A stretch of 64,000 bases of DNA from Verrucomicrobiia bacterium (GTDB taxonomy: Bacteria > Verrucomicrobiota > Verrucomicrobiia > Limisphaerales > Fontisphaeraceae): NCBI GenBank assembly GCA_026414565.1, contig JAOAIT010000009.1, positions 310,001-374,000 on the forward strand. The letters are read 5' to 3'. Shown here piece by piece: positions 52,308-61,878 of this stretch; the first letter of the stretch is position 1, and every line of letters starts with the position of its first letter. A program made the position numbers and the translations under genes. The notes under the pieces are model-generated. The model was not told the origin of the DNA. It saw only the letters and a program-made list of their open reading frames with translations, and did not search any database.

Positions 52308-53564
52308 ATGAAAAAAACCAGCATGACTTCCTCGCTCCTGGTTCTTACCGGCACGCTATGCTGCTTTCTGCTGGCGCAGGCCGCCGATTGGCCTCAATGG
52401 CGCGGCCCCCACCGTGATGGCCTTTCGCCGGATACCGGCCTGCTCAAGGAATGGCCGGCGGATGGCCCGCCGCTGGCGTGGAAGGCGACAGGGATTGGCG
52501 AGGGCTATGGCACCGTGGCCATCGTGGGCCAGCGCATTTATGTGCAGGGCGACAAGGGCGACAAGACCTATTTGCATGCGCTGAATCGCGCCGATGGCAA
52601 GCTGCTTTGGAGCACGCCGTTCGGCAAGTCAGGCGCACCCGGTTGGGGCGGTTTCGCCGGACCGCGCTGTACCCCGACAGTGGACGGCAACCTGGTCTTC
52701 GTGGTGGCGCAGTTTGGTGAGATTGCCTGCCTGGACGCCCAGTCGGGTAAGATTCTGTGGCAGAAGGATTACGAAAAAGACTTCCAGGGGGTGCGCCCCG
52801 AATGGGGCTTTGCGGCCTCGCCGCTGGTGGATGGTGACCGCGTGGTCTTCGCGCCGGGGGGCAAGCTCGGGAACATCGTGGCCCTCAACAAGCAAAACGG
52901 CGAGCTGGTCTGGCGCAGCAAGGATTTCCAGGATGAACACCATTACGCCTCCCTCATCCCGGTCGAGATTGGCGGTGTGCGGCAGTATTTGCAACTGACG
53001 GCCCGCAGCATCGCGGGATTGGCGGCGGCCGATGGGGCGTTGTTGTGGCGGGCGGATCGCCGCGGCGCCACCGCGGTCATCCCGGACCCGGTTTATTATG
53101 ACGGCCATGTGTACGTCACCTCTGGTTATGGCATCGGCTGCAACCTGTTCAAGATTACGGCCGCCGGTGGCAAGTTTTCCGCCGAGCAGGTTTGGGCCAA
53201 CAAGGTGATGGTCAACCATCACGGTGGGGTGGTGCGGTTGGGAGAGTATGTCTATGGTTTCTCTGACGGCAAAGGGTGGACCTGCCAGAACTTCAAAACG
53301 GGCGAGGCCACCTGGCAGGAAAAGGAGTTCGGCAAAGGCTGCCTGGTCTATGCCGATGGCCACTTGATCATCCGGGAGGAGCGCAAGAGCAAGGGGTTGG
53401 TGGCCCTGCTGGAAGCCAATCCGCAAACCTACAAGGTGAAAGGCAAGTTCACCCCGCCCGATCAAAGCGGCAAGGAAAACTGGCCGCATCCGGTGGTGCT
53501 GGATGGCCGGCTCTACCTGCGCGACCAGGACGTCTTGCTGTGCTATGACGTCAAAGCCAGGTAG
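52308..53564 (+). CDS. PQQ-like beta-propeller exported protein
   Basis: 418 residues. Signal peptide 1-25 ('GTLCCFLLAQAADWPQWRG'), then a propeller: 'DWPQWRGPHRDGLSPDTGLL', 'TYLHALNRADGKLLWSTPFG', 'EIACLDAQSGKILWQKDYEK', 'NIVALNKQNGELVWRSKDF', 'SIAGLAAADGALLWRADRRG' and 'QNFKTGEATWQEKEFGKGC'. This is the common verrucomicrobial/planctomycetal outer-membrane-biogenesis-like (BamB-like) propeller. It is compact compared with the two larger relatives upstream. A strong terminator lies 39 bases downstream. Role unknown; possibly polymer or substrate binding. Confidence 0.82.
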   Translation: MKKTSMTSSLLVLTGTLCCFLLAQAADWPQWRGPHRDGLSPDTGLLKEWPADGPPLAWKATGIGEGYGTVAIVGQRIYVQGDKGDKTYLHALNRADGKLLWSTPFGKSGAPGWGGFAGPRCTPTVDGNLVFVVAQFGEIACLDAQSGKILWQKDYEKDFQGVRPEWGFAASPLVDGDRVVFAPGGKLGNIVALNKQNGELVWRSKDFQDEHHYASLIPVEIGGVRQYLQLTARSIAGLAAADGALLWRADRRGATAVIPDPVYYDGHVYVTSGYGIGCNLFKITAAGGKFSAEQVWANKVMVNHHGGVVRLGEYVYGFSDGKGWTCQNFKTGEATWQEKEFGKGCLVYADGHLIIREERKSKGLVALLEANPQTYKVKGKFTPPDQSGKENWPHPVVLDGRLYLRDQDVLLCYDVKAR

Positions 53565-53603
53565 CCCCTGAGACCTGGCCCTGCCCGTTTTTCCCGGGAC
53601 GGA

Positions 53604-53629
53604 GAGAGGACGCGGAAACGCGTCCTCTC
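53604..53629 (+). terminator. Intrinsic terminator after the third PQQ-like gene
   Basis: GAGAGGACGCG, loop GAAA, CGCGTCCTCTC: perfect 11-bp stem with a GNRA tetraloop, followed by GCATTTTCC with a short T-run. It lies in the 200-base gap before the isomerase gene and separates two transcription units. Confidence 0.78.
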
Positions 53630-53764
53630 GCATTTTCCCGTTGCCTTCTCCGGGCGCCTTGGGCATCCTCGCGTGCAGCAAGCACACAGCACACGCATGG
53701 AAAACCAAGCGTGCCATCGCACCTTTTTAGTCAACGTCATGGATTTTGACGCAAGGCAAAACTT

Positions 53765-54817
<1,053 letters not shown>

Positions 54818-54870
54818 CCGTGCTGGCCGGAAACGACGCGAGGACAACCCCTTTTTAATCAACGCGAAAT

Positions 54871-56016
54871 ATGAAACCATTGAATGTAGCAGTCATTGGA
54901 TGCGGCTTCATGGGCCGCGCACACACCAACGCCCACCGCAAGGTCTGGAACTTTTTTGATGTTCCCTACCGGCCGGTGCTCAAGGTCATTTGCGACGTCA
55001 ACGAAGAGCGGGCGAAGAAATTCGCCGAGCGCTGGGGCTTTGAGGGCTATGAGACCGATTACCGCAAGGTCATGCAGCGCGACGATATTGACCTGGTGGA
55101 CATCTGCCTCCCCAACAACTTCCATGCGGAGGTGGCCATCGCCGCCGCCAAGGCGGGCAAGATGATCATCTGTGAAAAACCGCTGGCCCGCGACGGTAAG
55201 GAGGCGCAGGCCATGGTCAAGGCCGTGGAAAAAGCCGGGGTGGCCAACTTTGTGTCCTTCAACTACCGCCGCATTCCCGCGGTCACGCTGGCCAAACAAC
55301 TGATTGATGAAGGCCGCTTGGGCCGCATCTTCCACTATCGCGCCAAGTTTTTGCAGGATTGGACCATCTCCAAGGACGTGCCGCAGGGCGGCGATGCCCT
55401 GTGGCGGCTGGACGTCAAGGCGGCCGGCAGTGGCGTCACCGGCGACTTGTTGGCGCACTGCATTGACACCGCGCTCTGGCTCAATGGCAGCATTGAGAAG
55501 GTCAATGCCATGACCGAGACCTTCGTGAAGGAGCGGTTGCATCAGCTCACGGGCAAGGTGGAAAAGGTGGGCATTGATGATGCCTGTGCCTTCCTGGCCC
55601 GCTTCAGCAACGGCTCCCTGGCCACCTTTGAAAGCACCCGTTACGCCCGCGGCCACAAGGCGCTCTACACGTTTGAAATCAACGGCGAGCATGCCTCCAT
55701 CGCCTGGGATTTGCATGATGCCCACCGCCTGCAATGGTTTGATCATCGGGACCAGGGCAAGGTGCGCGGCTGGCGCAGTATCCATGTCACCGACCACGGC
55801 GGCGATCACCCGTACATGGACAAGTGGTGGGTGCCCGGCCTGATGATTGGCTTCGAGCACAGCTTCGTGCATCAGCTCAATGACTTCTTCGTCGGTGTCG
55901 CCAATGGCAAACCGGCCAGTCCCACCTTCAAGGAAGCCCTTGAAACCCAGTACGTTTGCGATGCCGTGCTCAAATCGGCCAAAACTGGCCGCTGGGAAAA
56001 GGTGAAAAAAGTCTAG
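54871..56016 (+). CDS. Gfo/Idh/MocA-family oxidoreductase
   Basis: 381 residues. N-terminal Rossmann NAD(P) domain '[20 protein letters not shown]', the substrate/cofactor motif '[19 protein letters not shown]' with the catalytic Lys, '[19 protein letters not shown]', and '[19 protein letters not shown]' (Asp and His of the active site). The C-terminal beta-sheet domain completes the fold. No Tat signal, so it works in the cytoplasm. It most likely oxidises a sugar or sugar-like polyol produced or used by the adjacent TIM-barrel enzyme. A strong terminator follows at 56087-56130. Confidence 0.88.
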   Translation: MKPLNVAVIGCGFMGRAHTNAHRKVWNFFDVPYRPVLKVICDVNEERAKKFAERWGFEGYETDYRKVMQRDDIDLVDICLPNNFHAEVAIAAAKAGKMIICEKPLARDGKEAQAMVKAVEKAGVANFVSFNYRRIPAVTLAKQLIDEGRLGRIFHYRAKFLQDWTISKDVPQGGDALWRLDVKAAGSGVTGDLLAHCIDTALWLNGSIEKVNAMTETFVKERLHQLTGKVEKVGIDDACAFLARFSNGSLATFESTRYARGHKALYTFEINGEHASIAWDLHDAHRLQWFDHRDQGKVRGWRSIHVTDHGGDHPYMDKWWVPGLMIGFEHSFVHQLNDFFVGVANGKPASPTFKEALETQYVCDAVLKSAKTGRWEKVKKV

Positions 56017-56086
56017 CCCCACTTCTGTCTGGGACCAGGCGTGATGGCACACAAGCACGCGGTCATCAGGCAGGGATAACCGATTG

Positions 56087-56130
56087 CCGCCGGGGGTGAC
56101 GCCCGCTTTCGCCCCCGGCGGTTTTGTTTT
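56087..56130 (+). terminator. Intrinsic terminator after the Gfo/Idh gene
   Basis: CCGCCGGGGG (56087-56096) pairs with CCCCCGGCGG (56112-56121) in a perfect 10-bp stem around a 15-base loop, followed by TTTTGTTTT. The rest of the gap to 56285 holds no gene or other structure that I can support. Confidence 0.82.
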
Positions 56131-56285
56131 AATCAACAGCCGGGGACGCTCATCTTTGCTGCCTCCGGCTTTGTTCAGCAAGGCACCGTGGGCTTTCCTG
56201 TGAGCAGGTTGCCCAAGTTTGCCGATGACCGCGATAACGGAGGTTTCTTTGGCACGGGCGGCTCGCTGTGCTAATACATTGAGGC

Positions 56286-57269
56286 ATGATGGTTGACCTG
56301 GCCATGTTGTTGGGCGGGCTGGTGCTGGTGGTCAAAGGTGGCGATTGGTTTGTGGCTGCCGCCACACGCATTGCCGAGTTTCTGCGCATGCCCCGGGTGG
56401 TCATTGGCTCCACGTTGGTGAGCCTGGCCACCACCACCCCCGAGTTGGTGGTCTCCGTCACCGCCGGCATTAAAGGTGAGGCGGGGCTGGCCGTGGGCAA
56501 TGCGGTAGGCTCAGTGCTTTGCAATATCGGACTGGTTCTCGGCGTCACCGCCGCCATCAAGCATGTGGACATTCACTGGCGCGCGTTGCGCGTGCCGTTG
56601 CTGGTGATGATCGGACTGGGGGTGCTGGTATTTTTGTTGTCACTGGATCAGCGCCTCGCACGTGCCCAGGGGGCCCTGTTGCTGGCCTTGGGGGCGGGGT
56701 ACTTCATTCTGGATTTTGTCCGAACTTACCGGGACCGCAAACCAGAAGACCTCATGGAGGCGGAGGCGATTGAAAAGGAGGTCCAGGCCGCGGCACGTTT
56801 TCTGGAGACGAAAACCGGTGCCGCTGTTCAATTCATCACGGGGGCGCTGGTGGTGGTGCTGGGCAGCCGCCTGCTGGTGGACGGCGCGGTCAGCGTGGCG
56901 GGCAAACTGGGCATTCCGTCCATTGTGGTGGGTTTAACAGTGGTGGCCGTGGGCACATCCCTGCCTGAGTTGGTCACGGCCATCACCTCCGCCCGCAAAC
57001 AGGTCTCGGACTTGTCGGTGGGCAACGTGCTGGGCGCCAACATCGCCAACCTGACACTCATCCTGGGCGCGGCGGCGGTGTTTCAGGATATTGCCGTCAA
57101 TCGGGCGACCTTGTGGTTTAACCTTCCGGCCATGCTGGCCATGATGCTGCTCCTGGCGGTTTTTCTTCGCTCGGACCGGCGGGTTTCCCGGCGGGAAGGA
57201 CTGGCCCTGATGATGCTTTATGGCCTTTACTTGGCGGGGGTGGTGCTCTTAACTCTGGCTGCCCGTTAG
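56286..57269 (+). CDS. Ca2+/Na+ (or K+) antiporter-family membrane protein, CaCA/YrbG type
   Basis: 327 residues with about ten membrane helices in two halves. The two alpha-repeats are clear: 'VVIGSTLVSLATTTPELVVS' (residues about 38-57) and 'IVVGLTVVAVGTSLPELVTA' (about 215-234), each with the ion-binding Glu. Between the halves lies a charged cytoplasmic loop ('RDRKPEDLMEAEAIEKEV'). Members exchange Ca2+ for Na+ or H+. It is a single gene on + after the terminator; no partner is evident. Confidence 0.9.
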   Translation: MMVDLAMLLGGLVLVVKGGDWFVAAATRIAEFLRMPRVVIGSTLVSLATTTPELVVSVTAGIKGEAGLAVGNAVGSVLCNIGLVLGVTAAIKHVDIHWRALRVPLLVMIGLGVLVFLLSLDQRLARAQGALLLALGAGYFILDFVRTYRDRKPEDLMEAEAIEKEVQAAARFLETKTGAAVQFITGALVVVLGSRLLVDGAVSVAGKLGIPSIVVGLTVVAVGTSLPELVTAITSARKQVSDLSVGNVLGANIANLTLILGAAAVFQDIAVNRATLWFNLPAMLAMMLLLAVFLRSDRRVSRREGLALMMLYGLYLAGVVLLTLAAR

Positions 57270-57377
57270 TCCCTCCGGTCTGCTACCCCAGACTCGTTCA
57301 ACCGCCGGCAGGGATTTCCCAATCCTTTTTGGCTTTATTCCCTCCCCGCTTTACGGCAGGCTTAATTGAGACATCCT

Positions 57378-57872
57378 ATGCGTTTGTACACCACCACCGA
57401 AACATTCTTGGCCAACCTGCCCTACGCCATCATGGTATTGACCGGCGGCGCGTTGCTGGCCGTGGGCTTCGGAGGAGGGCCGTGGGCTTGGGTGGGCGCG
57501 GCAGCTTACGCGCTGTATGGCCTGGGCGGCTCTTTGTGGACGATGATTTTTATTTGTCCCTATTGCGCCTATTATGCCACCCGCGGCTGTCCCTGCGGCT
57601 ATGGCATGGTGGCCGCCCGGCTGGTGCCCAAGGCGGAGCGGGAATGCTTCGCGGAAAAATTCCGCAAACACATTCCAGTGCTGGTGCCTCTCTGGCTGAT
57701 TCCGGCGGCGGTGGGCGGCTGGCTCCTGTGGCGTCAATTTGATGCCACGCTCGCCGTGCTGTTGGCGGTCTTTGTGGTGGACGCTTTTGTGCTCCTGCCG
57801 CTTTTTTCCCGCCGGCACGGCTGCTCGAAATGTCCGCAAAGAGAGACCTGCCCGTGGATGGGTAAGGCCTAG
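57378..57872 (+). CDS. Cysteine-rich small membrane protein
   Basis: 164 residues with about four membrane helices (15-40, 43-60, 103-120, 122-140) and two cysteine clusters: 'CPYCAYYATRGCPCGYG' (about 61-77) and 'CSKCPQRETCPWMG' at the C-terminus. Seven to eight cysteines in such a small protein suggest binding of an Fe-S cluster, zinc or another metal, or redox chemistry at the membrane. I do not recognise a named family, though proteins with 'CPYC...CPCGYG' occur in other bacteria and archaea. ATG 57378 is chosen over TTG 57366. Its last 4 bases overlap the convergent DUF2961 gene. Confidence 0.65.
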   Translation: MRLYTTTETFLANLPYAIMVLTGGALLAVGFGGGPWAWVGAAAYALYGLGGSLWTMIFICPYCAYYATRGCPCGYGMVAARLVPKAERECFAEKFRKHIPVLVPLWLIPAAVGGWLLWRQFDATLAVLLAVFVVDAFVLLPLFSRRHGCSKCPQRETCPWMGKA

Positions 57873-59509
57873 TTATAGAGTTGCGGCGCCTTCCGCCAGT
57901 CCTTGTCCTTGTCGTGGCCGTAGGCCTGAACGCGGGGCCGCCTCTCACGCAACCGCACTGATTCCAGCCCAAGGAAACACCCCTGGGATTGGGGATTCTG
58001 GCCCACGGCCTCCAGGCGCAACACGTATTGGCCCGGCTCCGGCCAGAAATCCAGCAAATGAAATTCGCGGGCGGCGACTTCGGCGGAATAAAAATCGAGC
58101 GGCCCGCCCAGTTTCACCCCATTCAGATAGGGCTGATAGCGGCCAAAATCATAGGAAGTCGTCCCGCGCAGCAGCAACCGTAGCGGTTCTTTGTTGGTGA
58201 TGGTGAACGGAATTTCCACCCAGGCATTGCTGGCGGACGGCGGGCGGTAAAGCATTTGCGGCGTCTCATGCACGGCCAGCCGCTGGCTGATGGCGTCACC
58301 GGCACCATGATAAGCGGCCGCCAGGAAGTTGCGCGCAAACACCGTGATGCGCTCCAGACTGGGCAGCCGGCGCTCGCGGGCGTGGGGCGCTCGTGCGGCA
58401 AAAGTGGGCGTGCCGGTCTGATACCAAAATGCGACGCTGGAGATATCATCTTCGCGCTCATTCCAACTGGTGGATTTGTAGTCAGGATTTTCATCAGGGG
58501 AGATCCAGCCATAGTGTTCGAAAGCCACCTTGATGCCTTTTTGAAACACAATGGGATCCGCCAGGTGCCAGCGGTACGCACTGGTATGCCCGCCCACAAT
58601 GCCCCACTGATCAAAATACGGCACGCCAAAGAATGGCGTGCTGGTGGTTTTGAGTCCCCAGGCCGAGAGAAAGTAATCCTCGGTGCCCGTCCCCCAGATG
58701 GAGGGCGCAGTTTCTCCATCAATCCATATTTTTTCGTCGCCCTCGCCAAACCACGCGGGGCTGCGGGTGCGCACGCTTAAAACGGTGCCCACGTAGTGAC
58801 CGCGTCCGCGCGTCTCCAACACCACATAATCCTGGCCGGACGTGGCGGGGTATTCCTGCCGGTATTGCGCGTAAAAGTAGGGCGTGTTGGCGGGCAGCCG
58901 GTCCAGTTCGATCCAATCAATGTTGTAATACAGCAGACTGATCGGCTTTTCGCTTTCATTAACGATTTCGATGCGGGCGGATTTGCGAAACGGCATGCGC
59001 CAGAAGCAGTTGTAGGAATCAGCATCCTCCACCACCACGGGCAGGCTGATGACCTCCCGGCGTTCGCCAAAGGCGTTGGCGAAGAAATCACCCACCGGTG
59101 CCTCAACCGCCGGGCGGGGATGACCATCCCAATAAATGCGCAGCAACATTTCCTGATGATTGGCCGAGCCTTGGGGGGCCCAGGCTTGCGGCTCGGGGCC
59201 AAGAAAGGTGAACCAAATATGAGTGATGACGCCCGGTCCCTTCACGTTCATGACTACCTGGGTGGCCCCCGGCGGGACACGAAAATTGTCAAAATTGCTG
59301 CGTTCATCCTTGTCAGCCCGCGGCGGCGCCTGAGGGTCATATTTCCCATCCGGGCCGGCGCGCATGGTGGAAGTAGCCCGCCGGCTGCGGCCGGGCTGAA
59401 GTTGTATCAGGTCATCCAGCAATGCCCCCCAAAGCGCTGAAGGCACCGACAACCAAAGCATCAGGGATAAACACCATCCCCATTTGGCGAGGTAAAATCG
59501 TGTCTGCAT
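57869..59509 (-). CDS. Exported DUF2961 / GH172-like protein
   Basis: 546 residues. Signal peptide (1-29, 'SVPSALWGALLDDL'), then the DUF2961 region with 'GPGVITHIWFTFLGPEPQAW', 'LRIYWDGHPRPAVEAPVGDF', 'LYYNIDWIELDRLP', 'IWIDGETAPSIWGTGTEDYF' (the most conserved segment, with acidic residues) and 'HTSAYRWHLADPIVFQKGIK'. DUF2961 proteins include enzymes now called glycoside hydrolase family 172, acting on difructose anhydride or arabinan-type furanosides. The C-terminal part (about 420-540) adds a beta domain. Likely a secreted or periplasmic glycosidase; the substrate is not known. Confidence 0.82.
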   Translation of the reverse strand: MQTRFYLAKWGWCLSLMLWLSVPSALWGALLDDLIQLQPGRSRRATSTMRAGPDGKYDPQAPPRADKDERSNFDNFRVPPGATQVVMNVKGPGVITHIWFTFLGPEPQAWAPQGSANHQEMLLRIYWDGHPRPAVEAPVGDFFANAFGERREVISLPVVVEDADSYNCFWRMPFRKSARIEIVNESEKPISLLYYNIDWIELDRLPANTPYFYAQYRQEYPATSGQDYVVLETRGRGHYVGTVLSVRTRSPAWFGEGDEKIWIDGETAPSIWGTGTEDYFLSAWGLKTTSTPFFGVPYFDQWGIVGGHTSAYRWHLADPIVFQKGIKVAFEHYGWISPDENPDYKSTSWNEREDDISSVAFWYQTGTPTFAARAPHARERRLPSLERITVFARNFLAAAYHGAGDAISQRLAVHETPQMLYRPPSASNAWVEIPFTITNKEPLRLLLRGTTSYDFGRYQPYLNGVKLGGPLDFYSAEVAAREFHLLDFWPEPGQYVLRLEAVGQNPQSQGCFLGLESVRLRERRPRVQAYGHDKDKDWRKAPQLYN

Positions 59510-59614
59510 AAGCGGTGAAAACCCATCCTAAGCCACCCGGGGGAAAAGATAAAGGCAAACTGGCATTTCCATGCTTGATAAAACCGGTGGAGCAGCGGAA
59601 TATCCAGCCCACCT

Positions 59615-60253
59615 ATGAGCAAAACGCAGATGCTATTTTTGACCTTGTGTGCTTTTCTGGCGGGAGCCATGACCCTGGCAGCGGCGGATGCCCGTCCCAC
59701 CGATGCTGAACGCGAGAAGATGTTGAAAGAGTTCAAACGCATCCCCTTGAACACCACGGAAGGCGACGCGATGTTTCTGCGCGTCCTGGTGCAGTCGCGC
59801 AATGCCCAGCGCGGGGTGGAGGTCGGCTCGGCCACCGGTTACGGCGCCGTGCAGATGGGGATTGGTTTTGAGCGGACAGGTGGCAAATTAATCACGGTGG
59901 ACATTGATCCCAAAATGGTGGCGGCCACCCGGGAAAACTTGAAAAAGTTTGGCTTGGAAAAGACCGTAACCGTGGTGGAGGGCGATGCTTTGCAGGTGCT
60001 GCCCAAATTGGAGGGCACGTTTGATTTCGTGTTTATTGACGCTCTTAAACGGGATTATTTGAAGTATTTCAAGGCCTTGGAGCCCAAATTGCGTAAGGGC
60101 GCGGTCATCGTGGCGGACAATGTCATCAAAAGCGAACGCGAAATGACCGATTTTCTGGCCTACTTCAAGGATAATCCTAATTATGATTCCGTGACCATCC
60201 GGGCCTCGATGGAAAAAGATGACGGGATGCTGGTGATCTTCAAGGTGCGTTAA
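59615..60253 (+). CDS. O-methyltransferase (CCoAOMT-like) with a signal peptide
   Basis: 212 residues. The first 24 form a typical signal peptide ('LFLTLCAFLAGAMTLAAADA'). The rest is a class I methyltransferase of family 3: 'RGVEVGSATGYGAVQMGIGF' (motif I), 'LITVDIDPKMVAATRENLKK', 'VTVVEGDALQVLPKLEGTFD', 'FVFIDALKRDYLKYFKALEP' and 'KGAVIVADNVIKSE'. SAM is normally cytoplasmic, so an exported form is odd (see findings). Divergent from DUF2961 gene; its end faces the hybrid kinase gene 14 bases away. Confidence 0.82.
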   Translation: MSKTQMLFLTLCAFLAGAMTLAAADARPTDAEREKMLKEFKRIPLNTTEGDAMFLRVLVQSRNAQRGVEVGSATGYGAVQMGIGFERTGGKLITVDIDPKMVAATRENLKKFGLEKTVTVVEGDALQVLPKLEGTFDFVFIDALKRDYLKYFKALEPKLRKGAVIVADNVIKSEREMTDFLAYFKDNPNYDSVTIRASMEKDDGMLVIFKVR

Positions 60254-60267
60254 AGCCGCAAGGCGCC

Positions 60268-61758
60268 TTAAAGCGAGAGCACGTGCCGCACCTTGGCCAG
60301 CAATTCCTTGCTGGTGAAGGGTTTTTGCAAATAAAACTCCTCGTCCTCCGTGGCCGGCCGCACAAAGCCGCTGGAGTAGATGATGCGCAAATCCGGGGAG
60401 ATGCGGCGCAGGTGTTCGATCAGCTCCCGCCCGCCCATGCGCGGCATGACCAGGTCGGTAATGACCAGATCAATCTTTTCACTGGCGTTTTGTACAATCT
60501 CCAGGGCTTTCTCCCCGCAATTCGCGGTCAACACCCGATAACCAAAGGAGGAGAGCACCATTTGCGCCATCGTCAGCACCAGGTCCTCATCGTCCACCAT
60601 CAAGATGGTCTCGTTGCCACGGAGGGCGGCTTTATCAATGAGGGTATCGCGAATGACCCGTTTGCTGGCCGGCAGATAGACGCGCACGGAGGTCCCTGCC
60701 CCGGGGGTGCTGGAGATGGCCACGCTGCCGCCATGATTGGTAATGATGCCATACACCCACGCCAGCCCCAGTCCCCGATGGCCCTTTTTGGTGGTGAAAA
60801 ACGGCTCGAACACCCGCGGCAGCACCTCCGCGGGAATGCCCGGCCCGTCATCTTTCACTTCAATTACGAGGTAGGCGCCCGGCGACAGTTGCACGCCCTG
60901 GTCATGGGTGGCCTCGCGCAATTCCAGATTGCGGGTGCTCACGGTGATGGAGCCGCCATCCGGGGTGAGGGCCTGTACGGCATTTTCCAGAATCTTCACC
61001 AGCGCCTGCTGCATTTTTGCCTCGTCGTAGGTGGCGGTGAAGGGATGCGACTCGAATTCGGCCTTCCATTGAATGTTGGGGGCGGTGCCAGGCTTTTGGA
61101 ATAACTCCATGGCCCGCCGGAGCAGCATGTTCAGGTTGCCCACCGTCTGGCTGCGGCTGTCTTTCTCCTGGCGGCTGAAGGCGGCCAAGTCATTGGCAAT
61201 TTCCGAAGCTTTTTCCGCCGCCTTTTCCGCCTCCACCAGGCTGCCCCGCCAGGGATGCGCCGGATCCATCTGATCCAGAATGTGGCTGATGTGCACCAGG
61301 ATGCTGGTCAGCGCATTGTTAAAATCCAACGCCACCGTGCGGGTCAATTGCAGGGCGCAATCCAGTTTCTGTTTGTGAGCCAGGGCCAAATCAGCAGCAG
61401 ACTGGCTTTCGCGCTCTGGACGGCCGGCCGCGACTTCGGGGGGAAGCTGGAAGATGAAGTATTTTTGGCCGTCCCTGACGGTGTGACAAATGAGCACATT
61501 GAGCGTGGCCACACCGCCCCCGCGGATGCGCAAACGCAATTGGTTCTGCGAAGGAATACCCCGCTCCAGGCGGGCCAGGAATTGCTCGGCTGACAATTCA
61601 TTGCCCGGACCCCAAATGGAAGAGAGGTAGGCCGATTCCAGCAGGCTGCCGAACAAGGCAGTGCACCCCTGGCTGGCACGGCGGATGACCCCCTGGGCAT
61701 CCACCGCGAAGGCCGGCCAGGTGGCATTCTCTAATCCAAAATTAAGGTCCGCTTTCAT
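60268..61758 (-). CDS. PAS-kinase-receiver protein lacking the usual phospho-histidine
   Basis: 496 residues, no membrane segment. PAS domain (about 10-105), a HisKA-like helical domain with 'TRTVALDFNNALTSILVHIS' where the usual 'HDFNN' reads 'LDFNN' (Leu144), an ATPase domain with 'LVKILENAVQALTPDGG', 'VKDDGPGIPAEV' and 'KGHRGLGLAWVYGIITNHGG', and a C-terminal receiver with acceptor Asp435 in 'LVITDLVMPRMGG' and 'LQKPFTSKELLAK'. The ATP-binding motifs look intact, so it may bind ATP and signal through the receiver or a partner. The change may be family-wide in related bacteria rather than a local defect. Confidence 0.82.
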   Translation of the reverse strand: MKADLNFGLENATWPAFAVDAQGVIRRASQGCTALFGSLLESAYLSSIWGPGNELSAEQFLARLERGIPSQNQLRLRIRGGGVATLNVLICHTVRDGQKYFIFQLPPEVAAGRPERESQSAADLALAHKQKLDCALQLTRTVALDFNNALTSILVHISHILDQMDPAHPWRGSLVEAEKAAEKASEIANDLAAFSRQEKDSRSQTVGNLNMLLRRAMELFQKPGTAPNIQWKAEFESHPFTATYDEAKMQQALVKILENAVQALTPDGGSITVSTRNLELREATHDQGVQLSPGAYLVIEVKDDGPGIPAEVLPRVFEPFFTTKKGHRGLGLAWVYGIITNHGGSVAISSTPGAGTSVRVYLPASKRVIRDTLIDKAALRGNETILMVDDEDLVLTMAQMVLSSFGYRVLTANCGEKALEIVQNASEKIDLVITDLVMPRMGGRELIEHLRRISPDLRIIYSSGFVRPATEDEEFYLQKPFTSKELLAKVRHVLSL

Positions 61759-61878
61759 GCGCCCTCGAGTTCAGCTTATCGGCAGATTTGGGTGGCGGCA
61801 AAAATTATTTTTCCTGCGCTCCTGCGGGAGTGGTTATAAGGCCGAAAAATGCTGACAACGCATCTTGTTGCCGCTGAA

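Noticed and set aside
56135-56277. Stop-terminated reading frame in the gap before the CaCA-type gene
   Set aside because: It has no start codon and no recognisable product; treated as non-coding.
61820-61842. Small inverted repeat (CTCC/GGAG) near an AT-rich run between the kinase and nitrilase genes
   Set aside because: Only a 4-bp stem; too weak to call a terminator.
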